60,886 bases of DNA from Enterocloster asparagiformis (GCA_018380885.1 JAGZSY010000031.1:1-60886); one strand, 5' to 3'. Positions 33,790 to 42,543 are shown, numbered from the stretch's first letter. Notes: generated from the letters alone by a model not told the origin. Translations and numbers: made by a program.

Positions 33790-35838
33790 TCACTCCTCCC
33801 TGTCCAGAAGCAGATAGTATTCCCCCATCTCCTTTTGGGTCAGCACCTTCCCGCTCTTGGCAAATTCCTGCCGGATTCCCCGGAGAAGCTCCGCCATGCC
33901 CACCGCCTTATGGGAGGCGGCGGCCAGGAACGCGCCATAGAGCACCGCGTTCTTGATGTTGCTGCCGGACAGGCCGAAGCGGCTTAAATACTCCCAGTCC
34001 ACCTCCTCCAGCGGCATGCGCTCAGGGACCGCCAGCTTCCATATGCGGCGTCTGGCCTCAAGATCGGGCAGCGGAAAATCGATCAGAAATTTCATTCTCC
34101 GCTTAAAGGCCTCGTCGAAATTCTGGAGATAATTGGTTGCCAGAATCGTCACCCCGTCGTATTCCTCGATTTTCTGGAGCATGAACGCGGCCTCCATATT
34201 GCTGTATTTATCGTTGGAATCCTTGATCTCCGTCCGCTTTCCAAAGAGCACGTCCGCCTCGTCAAAGAACAGGATGAACTGCCCTCTTGCGGCCTGCTCA
34301 AATATCTCCTCCAGATTTTTCTCCGTCTCCCCTATATATTTGCTGACCACGGCCGCCAGCTCCACCTTATAAAGCTCCAGGCCGATTTCCCTGGCCAGGA
34401 CCTGGGCCGCCATGGTCTTTCCGGTTCCCGGCGCCCCCGCGAACAGCAGCGACACGCCCCGCCCGTAGGCTGTAGTTTTCTCCATTTCCCAGACGCCGTA
34501 CACCTGGTGCCTGTAGATCACCTGGCTGCAGGCCCGTTTGAGCTGTTCCATCTGCTTTGCCGGCAGGATCAGCTGATCCCAACGGTAAGCCGGTTCGATC
34601 CTGACCGCCCTGTTGTTCAGCTCCTGTCTTAAAACCAGGCCGCAGCTCCTGTTTAACATTTCCCGGGTGATCTCCCGTTTTCCCTGTAAGAGGCACAGAC
34701 TGTGGGCCTCCTCCAGCACACGCCTGATCTGTCCGGGGGAGAGCCGGTATTGATTGCCCATCTCCCCCACCGACGCATCCGCTGCCACCGGATAGCGTTC
34801 TGCCAATTTTTTCCACATAGTCCTGGCCTCCAGCAGGCTTAGGGGTTCAGCCCTGACGCGGAATATCCGCCTGCAGGGCAGCTCCTCGCCGGGAAATATC
34901 TCGCATTCCGCCACTGACCAGGCGCTGCCAAATTCCCCGCAGACCACCCGCCACAGCTCCTTCATCCGCCCTTCCGCTTCCCAGTGCGTCCTCCGCTCCC
35001 CACAGAGCACGGGAATCGCGCCCTGTAATCTGCACTCCAGGCAAAATGCCTCCGCCTGCTGCCAAAACTTGTCGCCGTCCCACGCCAACGCCTCCAACTT
35101 CAACAGCACAAGAGGCGCGCTCAGACGGGCCGCCGTGTGACGAAGCAGCAGGCGCCGGCCGGAGCCCGGCAGCCCCCATACCCTGAGCACCGCACCGTCC
35201 TTGCCGGCCTCCTTCCAGAGGCGTTCCAGCCGGGCGGCAAGCTCTTCCCGGCCCGTCATCTCCTCCCGCTCATCCCAGGGGTAAACCACCTCCAAAAAGC
35301 GCTCCCAGGGAGCGTAGCTAAGGCTTCCGTCCAAAAGAAACGCTCTCATCCTGGGATTCAGCCTCAGAGGCTTTAACGCCTCTCCCAAAAGCGGGACGCC
35401 GGATGTAGAAAGAAGCCGTTCCAGCCGGGACTCCCCGCAGAACGCCCGGCGGAGCTGGTCCTCCTGCAACGGGCCCGGAAACGTCAGCCAGGCCATATAC
35501 GGCGTCACGCCGCTGACCCCCGCGCGTGGAAACCCTTGCCTGTGGACAGCCTCAGCGGCCGCGGCCGTTTTAGGGTCCAGCTCGTACGCCGCCAACAGCC
35601 ACAGCACATGGCGTTCAAATTCGTTGCAGCCGAAACATTCAAACACGTACTCAAAGGGCAGAAACCCGGCGTTTTCCCCAGCTCCGCCGGAAAACTGCGC
35701 CAGGGACTGTCCGGCTTTCTCCAGCTTTGCGTCCAGCTCGGGCTCCAGCTCCAGCGCGCCGCTTTTCGCCATTCCCAGCTTTAGCCTGAGTCTGATTAAT
35801 TCAAGCATTTTACCCAGATATACCTGTTCTGCCGTCAT
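33790..35838 (-). CDS. AAA+ ATPase of the CIS (Afp15/Pvc15-like), second copy
   Basis: 682 aa. A C-terminal AAA+ domain (about 450-682) has Walker A GAPGTGKT (about 468), Walker B FILFFDEAD (about 526), a sensor-1 TILATN and Arg-finger-like residues in DEAFKRRMKF. An earlier region (about 215-230) has a ruined Walker A (GLPGSGRR), so the first ATPase module is probably inactive. Such ATPases are universal in extracellular contractile systems and are needed for assembly or cargo handling. The ATG overlaps the stop of the STAND regulator (ATGA); a start 28 codons upstream would overlap by 88 bp. It is a distant paralogue of the ATPase at 39708-41990. Confidence 0.9.
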   Translation of the reverse strand: MTAEQVYLGKMLELIRLRLKLGMAKSGALELEPELDAKLEKAGQSLAQFSGGAGENAGFLPFEYVFECFGCNEFERHVLWLLAAYELDPKTAAAAEAVHRQGFPRAGVSGVTPYMAWLTFPGPLQEDQLRRAFCGESRLERLLSTSGVPLLGEALKPLRLNPRMRAFLLDGSLSYAPWERFLEVVYPWDEREEMTGREELAARLERLWKEAGKDGAVLRVWGLPGSGRRLLLRHTAARLSAPLVLLKLEALAWDGDKFWQQAEAFCLECRLQGAIPVLCGERRTHWEAEGRMKELWRVVCGEFGSAWSVAECEIFPGEELPCRRIFRVRAEPLSLLEARTMWKKLAERYPVAADASVGEMGNQYRLSPGQIRRVLEEAHSLCLLQGKREITREMLNRSCGLVLRQELNNRAVRIEPAYRWDQLILPAKQMEQLKRACSQVIYRHQVYGVWEMEKTTAYGRGVSLLFAGAPGTGKTMAAQVLAREIGLELYKVELAAVVSKYIGETEKNLEEIFEQAARGQFILFFDEADVLFGKRTEIKDSNDKYSNMEAAFMLQKIEEYDGVTILATNYLQNFDEAFKRRMKFLIDFPLPDLEARRRIWKLAVPERMPLEEVDWEYLSRFGLSGSNIKNAVLYGAFLAAASHKAVGMAELLRGIRQEFAKSGKVLTQKEMGEYYLLLDREE

Positions 35839-38111
35839 TGCGCTTTCCCCGCCTCTCTGCTGCATTTCCGGTAAACCGCCTCCAGCTCCGAGCTGGGAGG
35901 TACGTCTAAATCCCTGATACAAATTTTCTCAAACGCCTCATACTGCCGCTTCATCTGCCGGACATCCCCTATCCCCTTAAAACACTCCAACCGCTTTTCC
36001 TCCAGCTCCTCCGAATACGGGTTCAGCAGGGCGGCGTTTCTGTAAAATATTTCGGCCCGCTCATACTTCTCCTCTTCGAAATAGCCGTCTCCCAGCATCC
36101 GGCACCCCATTGCGTAAATCCTGTCGTAATAATTTCCCAGCTCCTCGGCCCACTGGTTGTCTATATCCTCCAGATATCTGCCCCAGTAGCTTGTAAACCT
36201 CCCCTCCTTCCCGTAGAGCTTTCCCACGTCCCCGCTTTCCACGAGCCTGCAGATTTCCTCCAAATCGGGAAATTCCTGCTGGATCACCTCCATTGGCAGG
36301 CTGTATTTCTTGTCCTGATAGCGGATCAGCCCTTCCAGATGATAGGCGGAGAGCTCCTTGCGGATGTTGTAAATCATGTTGTGGAGCATTGCCACCGCAT
36401 GGTCCGGCATCTCCTCCGGCCACAACGTCCTGATCAACTGCTTGCGCTCCACGGGCTTTCCCCTCATCTCCATCAGGTAGGCGAACAGCTCCCGGCCCTT
36501 TTTCGTCCTCCAGGACAGGGGCTTTTTGCTGTCGGGAAAAAGGATTCTAAAAGTACCGAAGGTATAGGCCAGCAGGCGGGCGCCCTCCTTCTGTTCCCTG
36601 TCCCGGTATTGGGCTTCCAGCTCCCTCAGTACCCTCTGGTCCCTCTCCCTGAGATACGGAATTTCCAGGTTATTTTCCCGCAGGAAAAACAGCGCGTTGT
36701 TGATCTGTGTGGCATAGCGCTCCCTGTCCTCCTCCAGATGCAGGAGCGCTTTGTAAAGGCTCCTGTATACGCTGAATTTATTCTCTTTGCCAAATTGGAT
36801 ATCGCCCTGATTCAGGTATGATTCCATCCTGGAATACCTGCCGGAGGCAAATGCGTACTGCGCTGCGATCTCCAGATTCCGCAGATCCAGCTCCACCTCC
36901 CGCCCCTCCAGGAAGTCCAGCATTTCCCCCAGCAGCTCCAGACGTTCCTCCCCGAGCAGTTCCTGCCCGCAAAGGCCCAGCAGGCCGGCCAGCTCCTCGG
37001 TGAGGCCTCCCTCCAGGCCGCAGCTGACCGCCCGGATATATTCCCGTTTCTTTACATGGTGTGAAAACAGACGTGAAAGAATTTCCCTTTTGCGCTCCAT
37101 CTGGCATTTCCGGTTCAGGTATTCCCGGAAAAAGGGAATATAATGATAGACGCCTTCCCGGTACTGTAAAAATAAATTCCCGCGGAATATGCATTGCAGA
37201 TGCTCCACAAAGCGGTCGTCCTCCAAAGCGGCCATCCCGCTCTCCTTTGTGAAGGACGTCGGCACAGCGGAGGACACGATAAAATCCCAAATTTCCGGTT
37301 CCAGCTTTCTCGCGGTTATCTCCTCCTCCAGATAATCCCCGAAGTATGTGCTGAGAAATATCTCGTCCCAATCCGGACTTTCTTCCCCAAAGCCCTGCTG
37401 TCCGCCGCGCCGTTTGAGATATTCGGTCAGGAAAATGACTCCCGCAGGCCAGCCCTCCGTCTGGCCGTATACCCAGTCCGCCTGTTCCCCGCAGACCCCG
37501 GGCAACTCCCGGTTTACGAAAGCGCACGTTTCCTCCCGGGTCCAGAACAGAGCTTCCCTGCCCAGCACCATACATTCCCGGTTCATAATGGAGCGAAACA
37601 AAAAGCCCGGTATTTCCCGGTTGGTGATCAGCACAACGGACAACCTGTCCGGGCGGTATTTCACCAGCTGGGCGACCATGGCCCTTACCCCTCTGCCGGT
37701 AATATGCTCAAAGCTGTCCAACACCAGGCAGTACCGCTCCCCCACGGCGCTCAATATCTCCGTGAGCCTGCCCAGCAAAAAGCGCAGACGTTCCGGAGGC
37801 GATATGCTGGGGCGGATTTCTCTGTAAACAGCCGTATCCCTTGGAGTACACTGGCCGGCTGCCTGAGCAAACAGGTATTCGATGTATTCCAGAAAAACAG
37901 ATTCCTGATTGTCCATGGCATCCAGACTGTACCACAATACGTGGGCGCCGTATTCCCCCGCATACCGGGAGGCAAACACGGTCTTTCCGCTTCCAAAAGG
38001 CTGCGCGATCACGCAGAGCGGAAAATAATTGCTCCCCATCGCCGGGGGAACCAATTTTTCCACTGCGTTCGGCCGACTAACAGGCGGTTTTATCTTCTGT
38101 CTCAATAGCAT
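35835..38111 (-). CDS. STAND-type transcription regulator with SARP (wHTH-BTAD) C-terminus
   Basis: 758 aa. The N-terminal part is a MalT-like NTPase: Walker A AQPFGSGKT (about 36-44) and Walker B RYCLVLDSFEHI. A TPR-like middle follows. The C-terminal 230 residues contain an OmpR-type winged helix (YTFGTFRILF, WRTKKGRELFAYLMEMRGK) and a bacterial transcriptional activation domain (YFEEEKYERAEIFYRNAALL). STAND proteins switch upon inducer and ATP binding. It is encoded within block 1 and overlaps the AAA+ gene by 4 bp. It is the leading candidate for the factor that binds the direct repeats of P1-P3 (inference). AAGGAGTTGAACAT before the ATG supports the start. Confidence 0.88.
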   Translation of the reverse strand: MLLRQKIKPPVSRPNAVEKLVPPAMGSNYFPLCVIAQPFGSGKTVFASRYAGEYGAHVLWYSLDAMDNQESVFLEYIEYLFAQAAGQCTPRDTAVYREIRPSISPPERLRFLLGRLTEILSAVGERYCLVLDSFEHITGRGVRAMVAQLVKYRPDRLSVVLITNREIPGFLFRSIMNRECMVLGREALFWTREETCAFVNRELPGVCGEQADWVYGQTEGWPAGVIFLTEYLKRRGGQQGFGEESPDWDEIFLSTYFGDYLEEEITARKLEPEIWDFIVSSAVPTSFTKESGMAALEDDRFVEHLQCIFRGNLFLQYREGVYHYIPFFREYLNRKCQMERKREILSRLFSHHVKKREYIRAVSCGLEGGLTEELAGLLGLCGQELLGEERLELLGEMLDFLEGREVELDLRNLEIAAQYAFASGRYSRMESYLNQGDIQFGKENKFSVYRSLYKALLHLEEDRERYATQINNALFFLRENNLEIPYLRERDQRVLRELEAQYRDREQKEGARLLAYTFGTFRILFPDSKKPLSWRTKKGRELFAYLMEMRGKPVERKQLIRTLWPEEMPDHAVAMLHNMIYNIRKELSAYHLEGLIRYQDKKYSLPMEVIQQEFPDLEEICRLVESGDVGKLYGKEGRFTSYWGRYLEDIDNQWAEELGNYYDRIYAMGCRMLGDGYFEEEKYERAEIFYRNAALLNPYSEELEEKRLECFKGIGDVRQMKRQYEAFEKICIRDLDVPPSSELEAVYRKCSREAGKAQ

Positions 38112-38155
38112 ATGTTCAACTCCTTGTCAATCCCTTGAAACACCCGGCTCTTCTT

Positions 38156-39124
38156 CTATGGAGTGTCGGGATGTTTGGGCTGGTCCCCGTCCAGGTCTGC
38201 GATCTGATAGTCATCGGGAAGCACAAACGAGTCGGATTGGCTCTCATAGTCCGATACAACCTCAGACAAATTCGGTTGCGCGTCTGAGGATTGGTGCTGG
38301 CCTTGCGTCCTGCCTGCGGTGTGACCCAAATCGCCGGTTGGGGCTTCGCCCTGATCCGAATTATCGGTTAGGGCCAAAGCCGCTGCCTGGCCCAAATCGC
38401 CGGTTGGGTCCGGGCCTGCGTCCTGATTCTGTTCCGGCGGCGTGGAATTAGTGACCTTTGCCGCTTTAGGCGGAATCGCCATTCCGACATTGAACGCCGT
38501 ATCCACAAGCCCAATCAGATTGCCGGTGGCTGCCGCGCCCACGTTCCAGCCTTTCCAGGCTCTGCTTTTTGGAGCTGCCGCTGTCCCGATTCCGGTAATG
38601 CCGCTGAATATCTTTCCCGCTCCTCCCAATCCCCCCATAATTAAGCTTTTCCAAGCTTTTCCCGTTTTACCTTTCTCCTTGTAATTTATAAAATTGCCGA
38701 TAGACTTGCCGATCCCGGCCAGTCCGCCCAAAATGTTGATGGCTCCCCCGGTAATCCCCATTATCTTTTGCAGACCATTATTGTTCGCTTTTCCCGCGCC
38801 GCCGCCTATGATATTGGCCAGGCCGTAGAGCGCCCCCATCCCAGTCTCCAGCCCCCCAAATATTTTCGTTGTCTTGCTGGTATCTTCGTCGGTCAAAACA
38901 TCCGTCATCGCCAGCCCGTTGGTGAGAAGGCCAAATGCGCCGGAGGAGATCGCCAGATTATTGCTGTGTTCCGTATGATCTTTTTTCTCCTTATCGCTCA
39001 ACCCCGTATTGGTCGACCTGAAATCCTCCACCGCTCCCGACAGCGTCAAGGCATCCCCCACATTTCCCGACAAGCCCGCAAAACCGCCCCATCCAAAATT
39101 TTTCAAAAAACTTTCATCTGCCAT
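38156..39124 (-). CDS. Gly-rich hydrophobic protein, candidate CIS cargo
   Basis: 322 aa, no known family. Residues 60-215 are a series of amphipathic or hydrophobic Gly-rich segments (LETGMGALYGLANIIGGGAG, MGITGGAINILGGLAGIGKS, IMGGLGGAGKIFSGITGIGT). The last 100 residues are acidic and disordered, with a repeated TGDLG(Q/H) unit. No signal peptide is seen. The layout recalls pore-forming or membrane-inserting toxins kept soluble until delivery, but this is inference. It lies directly after a YbjN-like gene that could be its chaperone, and between the two AAA+ ATPases. It could equally be a structural lumen protein. RBS GGGAGGAAAGGAT. Confidence 0.6.
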   Translation of the reverse strand: MADESFLKNFGWGGFAGLSGNVGDALTLSGAVEDFRSTNTGLSDKEKKDHTEHSNNLAISSGAFGLLTNGLAMTDVLTDEDTSKTTKIFGGLETGMGALYGLANIIGGGAGKANNNGLQKIMGITGGAINILGGLAGIGKSIGNFINYKEKGKTGKAWKSLIMGGLGGAGKIFSGITGIGTAAAPKSRAWKGWNVGAAATGNLIGLVDTAFNVGMAIPPKAAKVTNSTPPEQNQDAGPDPTGDLGQAAALALTDNSDQGEAPTGDLGHTAGRTQGQHQSSDAQPNLSEVVSDYESQSDSFVLPDDYQIADLDGDQPKHPDTP

Positions 39125-39159
39125 ATCCTTTCCTCCCTTACAATTAGCTCCCCCTGCTC

Positions 39160-39684
39160 CTACCGGTCATCCTCCTGCCTCATCAGCAGGTTTTGCGCGA
39201 CCGCCTCCGAATAGGTCATCGCGCCTTGGCAGATGCGGGACAAGGAGGGGTAGAGAATGCGCACGCCTGCCATCATAATTTCGTATATCCTGATAATCTC
39301 CTCCGCCTGCTCTTCACAGGATTTTGTCTCATCCAGAAACAGGACGTGGCGCAGGAACATTTTCATCATCTTATAATCGATCCCAGCCGCCCCGATGGGA
39401 AGATAAAAATTCATCTCCGACATGGCGTGCTCCAGCTCCGGGCAGCACTGGGGGTTCACGTCCGCGTCCATCACCACCATGAGCTCTGTTCTCGGTATAT
39501 CCGGCAGGCTGTCGTAGGTGGTGCAGCAGGCCATGACTCCGCACTCCTGATCCGGATAAATTCGAAATAAGCTTTTTAACATCTTGTTTCCGTCGTCCGT
39601 CTCCGCCAGATTGTTGTATTCCGTGATGTGCGCCAGCTTTGCATTCAGCGCACCCATGAGCTTTGTTTTCCATTCCTGCCTCAT
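39160..39684 (-). CDS. YbjN / secretion-chaperone-like small protein
   Basis: 174 aa. The pattern LFRIYPDQECGVMACCTTYD, ELEHAMSEMNFYLPIGAAGI, KMFLRHVLFLDE, IYEIMMAGVRILYPSL and GAMTYSEAVAQ follows the YbjN fold, which resembles type III secretion chaperones. Proteins of that fold usually bind one partner. It comes just ahead of the Gly-rich candidate cargo, 35 bp away, and after the first AAA+ gene, the arrangement expected for a dedicated loading chaperone (inference). The family call rests on a visual match. Confidence 0.55.
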   Translation of the reverse strand: MRQEWKTKLMGALNAKLAHITEYNNLAETDDGNKMLKSLFRIYPDQECGVMACCTTYDSLPDIPRTELMVVMDADVNPQCCPELEHAMSEMNFYLPIGAAGIDYKMMKMFLRHVLFLDETKSCEEQAEEIIRIYEIMMAGVRILYPSLSRICQGAMTYSEAVAQNLLMRQEDDR

Positions 39685-39707
39685 ATCTCATCCTCTTTTC
39701 CTCGTCT

Positions 39708-41990
39708 CTAATTTGCCCAGACCGCCAAATAACCGAAATCCTCATCTGTGAGGATTTTCCCATACTTGGCGAAATTGACCCTGACCGCTTCCACCAGATG
39801 CCGGTTGGCCAGCGCACTGCCCTCCGCGGCCGCAATATAGGCCGCGTTGGTCAGCACTTCCTTGATACTGCTGCCCGACATCTCGAACTTCTCCGAAAAA
39901 TACTCAAAATCCAGCTCCTCCTCCCGCGGAACCTCCTCAGGTATAATGGTTCTCCACAGGCGCAGCCTGGTCTGCGCATCCGGGAAGCTGAAATTGACCA
40001 TAAATTTAATTCTCCGCTTAAAGGCGTCGTCAATGTTGTTGACATAGTTGGTCGCCAGGATGGCGATTCCCTCGAAATCCTCCAGCTTCTGGAGCAGGTG
40101 GGCGGTCTCCGAGTTGGCGTTGCGGTCGTGGGAATCCTTCACCTCCGAACGCTTGGCAAACAGGGCGTCCGCCTCGTCAAAAAACAGCAGGGCGTTGATA
40201 TTTTTCGCTCTGGCGAAAAGATCCGTGATATTTTTCTCCGTCTCCCCGATGTACTTGCTCACCATTCGTGATAAATCCACCCGGTATAGGTCCAGCCCCA
40301 GCTCATTGGCGATGACCTGCGCGGCCATGGTCTTTCCCGTGCCCGGCGAGCCGTAGAACAGGGCGCACACGCCTTTTCCATATGCCGTTTTCCTGTAAAA
40401 TCCCCACTCCTCCCCCACCACGCTCCTGTATTTCACCTGGTTGCAGATCATGTCCATCAACCGCCGTTGTTCCCGGCTCACCACCAGATCCTTCCATGTA
40501 TACACGGATCTCACCAGAGAGGCGCAGCGCCCCAGCTGATTGGCGGACTGCTGGGCCACGCCGCCGCGGATATCGTCCCTTGTGATATATTCCCGCCGCT
40601 GGCCCAGGCGCAGCAGATCGGCAGTTTTCAACACCTCCTCCACTCCTCTGGCGGTCAGCGCGTACTGCCCGGCAAACAGCTTCAAATCCAAGCCTTCATC
40701 CATCCGGTACCGCCCGGCCCTGTGACGCCACAGCGTCAGCTTTTCGTGGGCCGACAGCAGGGGAAGCTCCATCCGCGCCACATGGAGCCCGTAATCCAAC
40801 AGGTAGTCCGCCTGCTCCAGGGACACCCACAGGGTATATCCGGGTTCCCGACGCAGGGCGTCCACAATGGCCTCCAGGCCCGCAGGCCGGGGGATCATTC
40901 CCCCTTCCTCCCTGTCCTGCCGTTCCCACAGTTGAGGAATCAGGGAACAGATACAGAGGATGGAGCCGGTCACCATACACTCGATCCCAATCCGGCGCAT
41001 GAGCTGCCGGACCTCGGCCAGATTTCCCAAATACAGCTTGGAGGCGTCCACAAGGAGGACATTCACTCCCAGCGCCCTGGCCGCGTGGCGGATCAGGAAA
41101 CGCTTTCCGATGCCCGCGGGCCCGTAGAGGTTGATCAGCCGTCCGGTCTCATCCGGCCGCTCCGGCGGCTTTGACAGGCAGGCGGCCAGCCGGTCGGCCA
41201 TATCCCGGCGGATCAGCAGCTCCCCCGGCATATCCCTGTCCGGCCGGAAGAAATCCACGTACGGCGCAAGCCCGTCGGACCTGTCCACGAAACCGTGAAG
41301 AAAGCTGTATATACGCCGGTTCAAACGCAGCTGCCCCTCCATTTCCCCCAGCTCGGGAATCTGATACACATCCACTATGTACTGAAACAAGGGCCCCGAG
41401 CCGTCCAGCAGCCTTCCCGCCTCCCTCATGTCCCCCCCTGCCAGATCCCAGAGCGAGAACGTCAGGCTCACGGACGGGCACTTCATCCTGACGTCGCCCT
41501 GGAGGTACATCATCACCGGTTGGTACTTCCTGTCGCAGGCCATCATGGAAAGGACGGCGGCGAACTGCTCCAGCTCCGAAAGCTCCAGCGCGCCAAACAA
41601 GGTAAGAAGGCGAAAGCGGTTTCGTGTCTCCCCCGTAAATTGCAGCCTGCTCCGTATATAGAACGCAGCGCTCTCCCGCATCCTGCGGATGTCCTCCCTT
41701 GGAACCTGCCACAACGGTTCAGGGCCCGCCCCCTCTTCCCCGGCTTCCGGCCTGCCGTCCCTGATCTCCCTGAGAATCTCCTCCAGCGTCACCGCCATTC
41801 CCCGAAGGTGCAGATTGTCGATGACGACCTGGCTATCCCCCTTCGTAATCTCCATGCGCAGCAGGCAGGCCGCCGACAGCAGCATGTCCGCCAGGCAGAA
41901 CAGGTCCTTCCAATATTCCCCTTCGTCCCCGTACCCCTTGCAGATCAGCTGTTCGTTAAAATATTCCCGATACAAATTCCTGATTTTCAT
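39708..41990 (-). CDS. AAA+ ATPase of the CIS (Afp15/Pvc15-like), first copy
   Basis: About 760 aa. The C-terminal AAA+ domain has Walker A YGSPGTGKT (about residue 550), Walker B LLFFDEAD, a second-region AILATNYVNN and DDAFKRRIKFM. A first module near residue 295 has GPAGIGKR in place of a Walker A Ser/Thr, suggesting it is inactive. The N-terminal 280 residues are helical and have no recognised motif. It is the first gene of block 1, with a predicted leader of about 17 nt from P1. The AGGATGAA site 8 nt before ATG 41990 favours that start over the ATG three codons upstream. Confidence 0.9.
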   Translation of the reverse strand: MKIRNLYREYFNEQLICKGYGDEGEYWKDLFCLADMLLSAACLLRMEITKGDSQVVIDNLHLRGMAVTLEEILREIRDGRPEAGEEGAGPEPLWQVPREDIRRMRESAAFYIRSRLQFTGETRNRFRLLTLFGALELSELEQFAAVLSMMACDRKYQPVMMYLQGDVRMKCPSVSLTFSLWDLAGGDMREAGRLLDGSGPLFQYIVDVYQIPELGEMEGQLRLNRRIYSFLHGFVDRSDGLAPYVDFFRPDRDMPGELLIRRDMADRLAACLSKPPERPDETGRLINLYGPAGIGKRFLIRHAARALGVNVLLVDASKLYLGNLAEVRQLMRRIGIECMVTGSILCICSLIPQLWERQDREEGGMIPRPAGLEAIVDALRREPGYTLWVSLEQADYLLDYGLHVARMELPLLSAHEKLTLWRHRAGRYRMDEGLDLKLFAGQYALTARGVEEVLKTADLLRLGQRREYITRDDIRGGVAQQSANQLGRCASLVRSVYTWKDLVVSREQRRLMDMICNQVKYRSVVGEEWGFYRKTAYGKGVCALFYGSPGTGKTMAAQVIANELGLDLYRVDLSRMVSKYIGETEKNITDLFARAKNINALLFFDEADALFAKRSEVKDSHDRNANSETAHLLQKLEDFEGIAILATNYVNNIDDAFKRRIKFMVNFSFPDAQTRLRLWRTIIPEEVPREEELDFEYFSEKFEMSGSSIKEVLTNAAYIAAAEGSALANRHLVEAVRVNFAKYGKILTDEDFGYLAVWAN

Positions 41991-42013
41991 ATATTTCATC
42001 CTGTTTTTTTAAT

Positions 42014-42048
42014 ATTCTAATACACAGCTATAAACAATTCTCTAAACA
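42014..42048 (-). promoter_or_regulatory. Promoter P1 with direct repeat (block 1)
   Basis: On the minus strand TGTTTA stands at 42048-42043 and at 42036-42031, a 12-bp period. The -10 TAGAAT is at 42019-42014, exactly 17 nt after the start of the inner repeat. No -35 box is present. The arrangement equals that of P2. Confidence 0.75.
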
Positions 42049-42179
42049 TATCTCCCCTCCCCTATAATTCAAACAAGGGGCCGGGCTACGCAAAGCGGCG
42101 TTTCTTGCCATTTGCGGGAGCCAGGAGAGGGGGTGGTCTGCCCGCCCCATCCCCACCGGGCCCCGCGGCCTATGGCATC

Positions 42180-42231
42180 AAAAAAAGCGCCGACGCACAG
42201 GGTACCACACCACTGCGGTCAACGCTTTTTT
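42180..42231. terminator. Bidirectional intrinsic terminator
   Basis: AAAAAAGCG and CGCTTTTTT flank a weaker inner stem (GAC.GCA with TGC.GGTC), giving a hairpin with a T-run on either strand. It isolates block 1 from transcription arriving from the diguanylate cyclase gene. Confidence 0.7.
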
Positions 42232-42312
42232 CCATATTCTTCTACAGTAATCCGCCCACGCGGCCGTGGCGCCTGCGTTTTATTGAAAACACATTTCCGA
42301 ACGGTATATAAA

Positions 42313-42344
42313 ACGGCAGTACCCCGGATTCAGGGCACTGCCGT
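42313..42344. repeat. 8-bp inverted repeat ACGGCAGT
   Basis: ACGGCAGT (42313-42320) and ACTGCCGT (42337-42344) pair perfectly; the loop has CCC and GGG that can pair further. No T-run follows. It may be a terminator remnant or a binding site. Confidence 0.45.
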
Positions 42345-42441
42345 TCAGTATGTCGACAAAGTCAAATTGTTAAACAGGATCTCTGGGACAGAGTCCTCGA
42401 ACTAAATTCACGTAGGCTAAATTCACTTCCGCCGTAGTGTG

Positions 42442-42494
42442 GAAATGCCGATTTCCAGGGGCTGAAGGCCCTTGTACGAGGAAATCGGCATTTC
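42442..42494. repeat. 15-bp perfect inverted repeat with nested stem
   Basis: GAAATGCCGATTTCC (42442-42456) and GGAAATCGGCATTTC (42480-42494) are perfect complements separated by 23 bp, which contain a smaller AGGG/CCCT pairing. The element lies about 50 bp beyond the diguanylate cyclase stop. It is too AT/GC-mixed and lacks a T-run for a classic terminator. It looks like a dispersed palindromic unit or a structured RNA. Confidence 0.7.
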
Positions 42495-42514
42495 GTCCTT
42501 TCGGAACTGAAATT

Positions 42515-42538
42515 TATGGCGCGGCAAGCCACGCCATA
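42515..42538 (-). terminator. Hairpin just past the diguanylate cyclase stop
   Basis: TATGGCG and CGCCATA arms with an inner GGC/GCC and a 2-nt loop, 5 bp after the stop of the diguanylate cyclase gene. AAATTT follows on the coding strand rather than a T-run, so termination would be weak. Confidence 0.45.
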
Positions 42539-42543
42539 TAATT

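Larger units (their letters stand above)
42049..42543. other. Gene-free spacer between the diguanylate cyclase and the CIS cluster
   Basis: Nearly 500 bp without a credible gene. It holds an intrinsic terminator (42180-42231) and three further inverted repeats (42313-42344, 42442-42494 and 42515-42538), listed separately. The rest is GC-rich near 42110-42170 and shows nothing further. Confidence 0.6.

Noticed and set aside
221..41990. Prophage
   Set aside because: No capsid, portal, terminase, integrase, holin or lysin, while tail-type parts with AAA+ and DUF4255 proteins are those of an injection system.
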